Below, piece by piece: positions 5,919 through 9,612 of a stretch of 9,612 nt of DNA (position 1 is its first letter; every line of letters starts with the position of its first letter). Below the pieces are notes generated by a model, which did not search any database, was not told the DNA's origin, and worked only from the letters and a program-made list of their open reading frames with translations. The translations under genes and the position numbers were made by a program. Source of the stretch: Bacilli bacterium (GTDB lineage: Bacteria > Bacillota_I > Bacilli_A > RFN20 > CAG-288); assembly GCA_022774485.1 (NCBI GenBank), contig JALFLX010000121.1, positions 1-9,612 on the forward strand, written 5' to 3'.

Positions 5919-5953
5919 AAATTTTACAGGAGTGGAAACAACCTGTCAAATTT
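5919..5953. repeat. inverted repeat covering -35 and -10 boxes (candidate operator)
   Basis: AAATTTTACAGG (5919-5930) and CCTGTCAAATTT (5942-5953) pair at 11 of 12 positions around an 11-nt centre. Each arm carries one promoter box of the minus-strand gene at 5899. This fits a repressor dimer site. A hairpin acting as a weak terminator for the upstream peroxiredoxin gene is the alternative, but no U tract of note follows. Confidence 0.55.
5921..5949 (-). promoter_or_regulatory. near-consensus promoter of the membrane-anchored protein gene
   Basis: On the minus strand a perfect TTGACA (5944-5949) and a TAAAAT -10 box (5921-5926) are spaced by exactly 17 nt. This is the strongest promoter match in the window. 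The start would be near 5914 and the ribosome site begins at 5911, so the leader is very short. Confidence 0.75.
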
Positions 5954-5985
5954 ACTCATAAAAAGAAACAAATGTAAGAGAAAAA

Positions 5986-6444
5986 TTACTTCAAGAGAAG
6001 CCTACAGACAGTCTTCGGGCTTTCTGTCGCCTTGCACCCGTAGTCTGCTAAGAGAATCTTTCCTTCCTCTGAGATGACAAAGGTGCTCCGCAAGACACCG
6101 AGATATTTTCTTCCGTACATACTCTTCTCTCTTAGTACATCATATGCCTTGATGACCTCTTGTTCAGGGTCAGAAAGGAGCAAGAAGGAAAGAGAGTAAT
6201 TGTCAATGAACTTCTTATGAGAGGCTAAGGAATCTTTGCTGACACCGATGATGACAGCGTTCTCCTTTTCAAACTGTTCCTTGAGTTCATTGAACATGAC
6301 AGCTTCTTTCGAACAACCTGAAGTATTGTCTTTCGGATAGAAATACAACACGACTTTCTTACCTCGGAACTCTTGTAAACTGTGTTCTTTCAAATCGCTT
6401 CCTTGAAGAGTGAAATCAGGTGCGAGATCATTGATATTTAACAT
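5986..6444 (-). CDS. bcp: Bcp/PrxQ-type thiol peroxidase (peroxiredoxin)
   Basis: Bcp reduces H2O2 and organic hydroperoxides through a peroxidatic cysteine, normally recharged by thioredoxin. The 152 residues are a usual length. The N-terminus LAPDFTLQGSD (7-17) is typical, the active site PKDNTSGC (37-44) fits PxxxTxxC with Cys44 as the attacking thiol, and Arg119 in LRSTFVI is the conserved supporting arginine. The resolving Cys often found five residues after the first is Val49 here. Two other Cys, 137 and 147, lie near the C-terminus, so resolution may use one of these or an outside thiol. I chose the ATG at 6444 because AGGAGG lies 7 nt upstream; longer in-frame starts precede it. With the flavodiiron protein it fits an oxygen/peroxide defence role. 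Confidence 0.92.
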   Translation of the reverse strand: MLNINDLAPDFTLQGSDLKEHSLQEFRGKKVVLYFYPKDNTSGCSKEAVMFNELKEQFEKENAVIIGVSKDSLASHKKFIDNYSLSFLLLSDPEQEVIKAYDVLREKSMYGRKYLGVLRSTFVISEEGKILLADYGCKATESPKTVCRLLLK

Positions 6445-6463
6445 GGGGATACCTCCTTCTTTA

Positions 6464-6492
6464 ATCCTAACTTTTCTTGCTTTTGATTGCAA
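6464..6492 (-). promoter_or_regulatory. predicted bcp promoter
   Basis: On the minus strand TTGCAA (6487-6492) and TAGGAT (6464-6469) are separated by 17 nt. The -10 box ends 6 nt before the AGGAGG ribosome site, so the leader would be very short. Each box matches consensus at 4 of 6 positions. Confidence 0.45.
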
Positions 6493-6544
6493 CGTTACGC
6501 ATTGGTCATTGTCTGATAACTTACTCTTTGACTTCAAAAAAGGA

Positions 6545-6574
6545 TTGTTTTAAACAACAAAGCTACGATAAAAT
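6545..6574 (+). promoter_or_regulatory. promoter and palindrome of the membrane protein/tetR operon
   Basis: TTGTTT (6545-6550) and TAAAAT (6569-6574) are spaced by 18 nt and could be -35 and -10 boxes. The -35 box is half of a perfect 13-bp palindrome, TTGTTT-T-AAACAA (6545-6557). Since the operon encodes a TetR-family regulator, this is a candidate site for self-repression; the palindrome is A+T-rich and could be chance. Confidence 0.45.
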
Positions 6575-6595
6575 GATGATTAAGAGGATTTACTT

Positions 6596-7414
6596 ATGTT
6601 TATTCATGTTTTATCTAGAAGCAGCTATCTTGACAGTATCACGCCGACAAGATACTTTAATTTACTCTACATCATCTTAGATTGTGTCTTTCTCGCTATT
6701 CTAGCAGGACTATTGATTTGGAAGAAAAAATATCAAACCCTACTTTTTGGATTGTTTGGTGGAATCTTGTATTTCATTGTGGATTACGGAGGGTTTTATC
6801 TTCTTAGCGGAAGTCGTACCATCTCTACCGTAATGGAAGGTGCTTTCGACACTTGGAAAATAGCGACGGGTCCTCAGACATTCTTTGTCTTACTCTGGAT
6901 GAGCCTCTCTTACGGATTTACAAATTTTGTTTTTATTTGGACATTGATGAAACCGGATCGCGAAACGAAATACTGGATCTTTCTGATTCTTCTTTGGTGG
7001 TTTGTCTGTCCCTCTATCGCAGAGATGGGTGGGGAAGCGACAATTAAAACGTCAAGAACAACCGGTAAGTATCACGGCATCATGGCTATCATCTTGATAG
7101 TCGGATATCTTCTTCTTACCATCTATTTCTTGGTGAAAAAAGTTCCATTTAAACAGATGCTTTCTCTTTTCTTAATCGGTGTGTCTGTCCAGTTTGGTTG
7201 GGAGCTTGCACTTCTTGTAAACGGAATTCGACCCTCTGATTTTGCTTCCTTACGCACACTCATCATAAATTCTCTCATTGAAACAAATCTCGGAATGCCA
7301 ATTATCTATGTTATCTTTCATTTCTTCCGCAACCGTTGGAATGAAGATCTCACAAAAGTTGTCAATGTAAAAGAAACTCATGAAGAATCTGAAAGGAAAG
7401 GAGCGGACAAATGA
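6596..7414 (+). CDS. polytopic membrane protein, about seven helices, unknown function
   Basis: The 272-residue product has hydrophobic segments at about 22-42, 48-70, 95-118, 126-144, 159-180, 187-208 and 228-246, and ends in a charged cytoplasmic-type tail (KETHEESERKGADK). Between segments 4 and 5 there is a polar, Gly/Thr-rich loop (EMGGEATIKTSRTTGKYHG, 143-161), and Trp-rich patches occur (LLWWFVCPS). I recognise no transporter signature or known family. GAGG lies 8 nt ahead of the ATG. Its stop overlaps the tetR start by 4 nt (ATGA), so the two are translated together. TetR genes are often paired with the membrane protein they control, which suggests export or sensing of a small molecule (inference only). 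Confidence 0.85.
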   Translation: MFIHVLSRSSYLDSITPTRYFNLLYIILDCVFLAILAGLLIWKKKYQTLLFGLFGGILYFIVDYGGFYLLSGSRTISTVMEGAFDTWKIATGPQTFFVLLWMSLSYGFTNFVFIWTLMKPDRETKYWIFLILLWWFVCPSIAEMGGEATIKTSRTTGKYHGIMAIILIVGYLLLTIYFLVKKVPFKQMLSLFLIGVSVQFGWELALLVNGIRPSDFASLRTLIINSLIETNLGMPIIYVIFHFFRNRWNEDLTKVVNVKETHEESERKGADK

Positions 7415-7959
7415 ATCTCGATGATAGAAGAGTGAAGAAGACAAGACATCAAATCAAAGAAGCCTTAGTCGCTTGTTTAAACAACAAACCGATTGAAAAA
7501 ATCAACATCACTGAACTTTGCACTCGTGCGAAAATCAACCGTTCAACCTTTTACGATCATTATCAGAGTGTCGAAGAAGTCTATGAAAGCTTAGAGGAAG
7601 AAGCAGCGAAAAGTGTCTTATCCTATTATCAGCTTTTGCAAAAGACTAATACGAAATTAGAAGACTCTATCAAAGAGATCCTTCAATTTATCGATCAGAG
7701 AACAGAAGTCTATCTATTTATCATCAAGCACAGTTTTGCCAAAATGAAAGAAGTTAACCGCTTAGCGTTTATTCAACGTTTTGCAAACATCCCGAATATC
7801 CCCAAGATTTTCCGTGAGAACTATTATTACGATTTTATTCTTTCCGGGACACAGAATATCGTTTATACCTGGGTGAAAGAAGGAAAGAAAGAGAGCGTTG
7901 AAAAGATGATTGAAATCATCATGGGAATCTTCAATATCGTTCTTTATCCAATCTCCTGA
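7411..7959 (+). CDS. TetR/AcrR-family transcriptional regulator
   Basis: TetR-type proteins are dimeric repressors released by a small-molecule ligand. The N-terminal domain (about 7-55) is clear: RVKKTRHQIKEALVACLNNKPIEKINITELCTRAKINRSTFYDHYQS, with the helix-turn-helix at about 33-51 and the family-typical RSTFYDHY recognition region. The C-terminal part (60-182) is helical and ends VYTWVKEGKKESVEKMIEIIMGIFN, similar to the C-terminal domain seen in DhaS-like regulators. AAAGGAG lies 7 nt before the ATG, and the start overlaps the stop of the membrane protein gene. The 3' end overlaps the convergent bile-salt hydrolase gene by 16 nt. Likely targets are its own operon (palindrome at 6545-6557) and possibly neighbours; the ligand is unknown. 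Confidence 0.93.
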   Translation: MNLDDRRVKKTRHQIKEALVACLNNKPIEKINITELCTRAKINRSTFYDHYQSVEEVYESLEEEAAKSVLSYYQLLQKTNTKLEDSIKEILQFIDQRTEVYLFIIKHSFAKMKEVNRLAFIQRFANIPNIPKIFRENYYYDFILSGTQNIVYTWVKEGKKESVEKMIEIIMGIFNIVLYPIS

Positions 7960-8918
7960 ACCATCTCTTTCTCAAAGACTTTGTGGATTATGATCTCTTC
8001 AGAATCTCTTTCCTTATCCGTCAAAGTATAGCGCTGCAAGGCGCTATTTTTGTAAGTTTTAAGATAGAGCTCTTTTTGATCTGCATCATAAATAGAGGAA
8101 TAGATGGTGTATTCAAACGAACCATCGGGCTGCTTGCACTCGCCATGCAGGGTGGAGACACTGTTTAAAAGATGGAACGCCTGTGTCACATTCTCTAAAG
8201 GAGTATCAAACATCGTGACATTGTGAAGCAAGAACGTCTCTTTGACAAAGCGGGAAGCGGGAGAAGAATCGCCAGGGAGCCCGATTGCTCCCATCGCTTT
8301 TCCATAAGGATAGAGCGGAAGATCTTTTGAGAACCGATTTGTAGGATCCTCATTGGTGATGTTCATATAATTATTGAGATTGAACTGGTGATAGGAAAAA
8401 GGCGGATTGTTTGTCAAGACTCCATACGGGTTATCATAGACGTGAAGCCCATCTTTTTCTTGCTCGATGACAATCGCTTCCTCTTTGTCTGAAATGATGT
8501 AGTGAAGGGTTGCTAAAGGAAGCTTGTCACTGAAGGGAAGATCTGCGATAACAATGTTTTTCAAAGCTTCTTTGACCTCTTTGACTGTCTTGAATTTTCC
8601 TAAAAGATAAAGCGGTAATTCATAAGGGGCTAAATTGGTCTTTCCTTCTTCTTTTGGAAAGAAATGAGCAAAGCCAGGAAAGTTTAATCCTGCAAAGCCT
8701 AAGCCGCATTCATTGACACAGTCAAAGAAGAATGGATAGTCCTTTTGCGGCATACCGACACCATAGATTGCATGGTGCTCTGTCAGAGTGTCTAATGCCT
8801 TAAATAGAATCGGATAGCGACGGGGAACAACAACGACGCTGACCGGAAGATTATAGTTTAAATCAAGATTTCTGCCGAAGAAGTGATGGTCGTGATGAAA
8901 ACAAATTGCGGTACACAT
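7944..8918 (-). CDS. choloylglycine hydrolase family, probable bile-salt hydrolase
   Basis: Bile-salt hydrolases cleave the amide bond of glycine- or taurine-conjugated bile acids in the cytoplasm of gut bacteria. The 324-residue length is standard. Cys2, exposed after Met removal, is the N-terminal nucleophile (MCTAICF). Other residues match the C. perfringens enzyme set (C2, R18, D21, N82, N175, R228) at Arg16 and Asp19 (GRNLD), Asn79 (GLNFPG), Asn170/171 (LTNNPPF) and Arg223 (SPASRFV). Asn79, where penicillin V acylases tend to have Tyr, favours bile salts over penicillin V, though substrate range needs an assay. There is no signal peptide. AGGAGG lies 8 nt before the ATG. The 3' end overlaps tetR by 16 nt on the other strand, and its coding sequence contains a plus-strand terminator hairpin. 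Confidence 0.92.
   Translation of the reverse strand: MCTAICFHHDHHFFGRNLDLNYNLPVSVVVVPRRYPILFKALDTLTEHHAIYGVGMPQKDYPFFFDCVNECGLGFAGLNFPGFAHFFPKEEGKTNLAPYELPLYLLGKFKTVKEVKEALKNIVIADLPFSDKLPLATLHYIISDKEEAIVIEQEKDGLHVYDNPYGVLTNNPPFSYHQFNLNNYMNITNEDPTNRFSKDLPLYPYGKAMGAIGLPGDSSPASRFVKETFLLHNVTMFDTPLENVTQAFHLLNSVSTLHGECKQPDGSFEYTIYSSIYDADQKELYLKTYKNSALQRYTLTDKERDSEEIIIHKVFEKEMVQEIG
8028..8051 (+). terminator. plus-strand terminator of the tetR operon, inside the antisense hydrolase gene
   Basis: ATAGCGC (8028-8034) and GCGCTAT (8041-8047) form a perfect 7-bp stem around a 6-nt loop, and a run of five T (8047-8051) follows. It lies about 70 nt after the tetR stop codon. On the minus strand the same bases encode Lys-Asn-Ser-Ala-Leu-Gln-Arg-Tyr-Thr near the C-terminus of the hydrolase. 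Confidence 0.75.
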
Positions 8919-9047
8919 ATGAAATTCCTCCTTATAATTATTTTACCTCATATACGCGAATACTCATAGAATAGAAATAATTGGTAAAGACAAATTAGAT
9001 AATAAAATGGTGAAAAATGAATACTTTGCTAAAGAAAAGTGTAAAAC

Positions 9048-9083
9048 GCGCAGTGATAGCGCATCATTTTGCGCATTCAATAA
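9048..9083. promoter_or_regulatory. GCGCA repeats and SDR upstream box, copy 2
   Basis: GCGCA occurs three times in the same orientation at 9048-9052, 9059-9063 and 9071-9075, that is at 11- and 12-bp steps, about one helical turn. The last copy lies in an 18-nt box (9066-9083) that matches 15/18 positions of the box upstream of SDR1. It sits just upstream of the SDR2 promoter, between SDR2 and the divergent hydrolase gene, so it could serve either. Confidence 0.5.
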
Positions 9084-9089
9084 ATTTTT

Positions 9090-9119
9090 CTAACACTTTA
9101 ATCCGCAGTTTGATAGAAT
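9090..9119 (+). promoter_or_regulatory. predicted SDR2 promoter
   Basis: TGATAGAAT (9111-9119) is an extended -10 element with TAGAAT at 9114-9119. A CTAACA (9090-9095) 18 nt upstream can serve as a weak -35 box. The start would be near 9126, about 20 nt before the ATG. Confidence 0.5.
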
Positions 9120-9146
9120 AAATGTTGGATAAAGGAGTAACTTACT

Positions 9147-9612
9147 ATGAATAGACTCGAAGGAAAAGTTGTCATTGTCACTGGTTCCACCTCTGGTATC
9201 GGAATCGGTATCGCAAGACTTTGCGCCAAGGAAGGTGCCAAGGTCGTTATCTGCGGCAGAAGAGAAGAGAAGGGTTTAGCGGTTGTTAACAGAATCGCTG
9301 AAGAAGGCGGAGAAGCTTGGTTCCACAAGATGGACATCACTTCTACCGAATCCATCGAATCCCTCTTCGCGGATGTCAAAGAGCATTTTGGAAAGATTGA
9401 TGTTTTAGTCAACAATGCGGCCAATGTCGCTTTAAAGGATGGAAGAGTGGATCAGCTCACCATCGAGATGTGGGATGCTATCTTCAACTCTGACATGAGA
9501 GGAACTTTCTATGCCACCAAATGTGTCCTTCCTTACATGATCGAGAACGGCGGCGGTTCCATCATCAACATCGGCTCTATGGCTTCTATCGCCGGTGACT
9601 TAGGCTCCACTG
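9147..9612 (+). CDS. short-chain dehydrogenase/reductase SDR2, 3' end outside window
   Basis: The visible 155 residues are the N-terminal part of a classical SDR: the TGSTSGIG cofactor motif (12-19), Arg38-Arg39 after the second strand, and NNAA (89-92) in place of NNAG. Ser144 lies in IINIGSMAS. It aligns without gaps to SDR1 through position 144. At position 116, where SDR1 has the catalytic Asn, this protein has Asp (NSDMRGTF). The catalytic Tyr and Lys lie past the right edge. AAAGGAG precedes the ATG by 9 nt. It is divergent from the bile-salt hydrolase gene. The paired arginines favour NADP(H). The substrate is unknown; a bile-acid or steroid alcohol is one possibility from context. Confidence 0.9.
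   Translation, partial: MNRLEGKVVIVTGSTSGIGIGIARLCAKEGAKVVICGRREEKGLAVVNRIAEEGGEAWFHKMDITSTESIESLFADVKEHFGKIDVLVNNAANVALKDGRVDQLTIEMWDAIFNSDMRGTFYATKCVLPYMIENGGGSIINIGSMASIAGDLGST

Noticed and set aside
5658..6077. Plus-strand frames of 139 and 101 codons
   Set aside because: They run antisense across the 5899 gene and the peroxiredoxin 3' end, have no ribosome site, and have low-complexity products.
6445..6537. N-terminal extension of the peroxiredoxin to 183 residues
   Set aside because: The extension runs through the ribosome site and predicted promoter; the protein from 6444 already has normal family length.
8998..9008. GATAATAAAAT shared with 5026-5036 upstream of SDR1
   Set aside because: An 11-base A+T-rich match at a different distance from the box and promoter is likely chance.
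9098..9424. Minus-strand frame of 108 codons
   Set aside because: It is antisense to the clear SDR2 frame.
1..9612. CRISPR array, insertion sequence, tRNA or rRNA, riboswitch
   Set aside because: I looked for regular repeat-spacer patterns, transposase motifs, cloverleaf-like conserved boxes and long structured leaders and found none.

Overview
The window looks like a chromosomal piece of a low-GC, anaerobic, probably gut-associated Firmicute (the Bacilli/Erysipelotrichia side is a reasonable guess, not proven). The grounds are A+T-rich intergenic DNA, strong AGGAGG-type ribosome binding sites, standard code usage (TGA acts as stop in three genes), an A-type flavodiiron protein, and a choloylglycine/bile-salt hydrolase. 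No rRNA, tRNA, CRISPR array, insertion sequence or phage gene was seen.

Layout. 1-1800 is a visibly more A+T-rich stretch. It holds a Fic-domain AMPylase (minus strand, cut by the left edge) whose promoter sits in a large inverted repeat, then a complete YefM-YoeB toxin-antitoxin operon with a palindromic operator and a terminator. 1865-3055 (minus) is a flavodiiron protein. Divergent from it is a two-gene unit of unknown function (3279-4110), an uncharacterised soluble protein and a small lipoprotein. Both sides of this divergent pair carry the same element, TTGAGCAT, exactly 28 nt upstream of a perfect TATAAT. A back-to-back terminator pair at 4131-4188 separates this unit from a short-chain dehydrogenase, SDR1 (minus, 4211-4975). 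Next on the minus strand come a membrane-anchored extracytoplasmic protein of unknown function (5093-5899) and a Bcp-type peroxiredoxin (5986-6444). A plus-strand operon follows, a seven-helix membrane protein plus a TetR-family regulator (6596-7959). Its predicted terminator lies inside the antisense 3' coding end of the bile-salt hydrolase gene (minus, 7944-8918). A second SDR, SDR2 (plus, from 9147), runs off the right edge.

How the genes may work together. The flavodiiron protein and the peroxiredoxin are both oxygen/peroxide defence enzymes of anaerobes. The bile-salt hydrolase, with an SDR adjacent to it and another nearby, could form a bile-acid deconjugation/oxidoreduction neighbourhood. 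The two SDR upstream regions share an 18-nt box (15/18 identical), which hints at common control, but the SDR substrates cannot be read from sequence. The best unexplained signals are regulatory: the matched divergent TTGAGCAT promoters, inverted repeats that cover -35 and -10 boxes, the SDR box with GCGCA repeats, and a general pattern of very short predicted leaders. SDR2 also has an Asp where the SDR catalytic Asn is expected.
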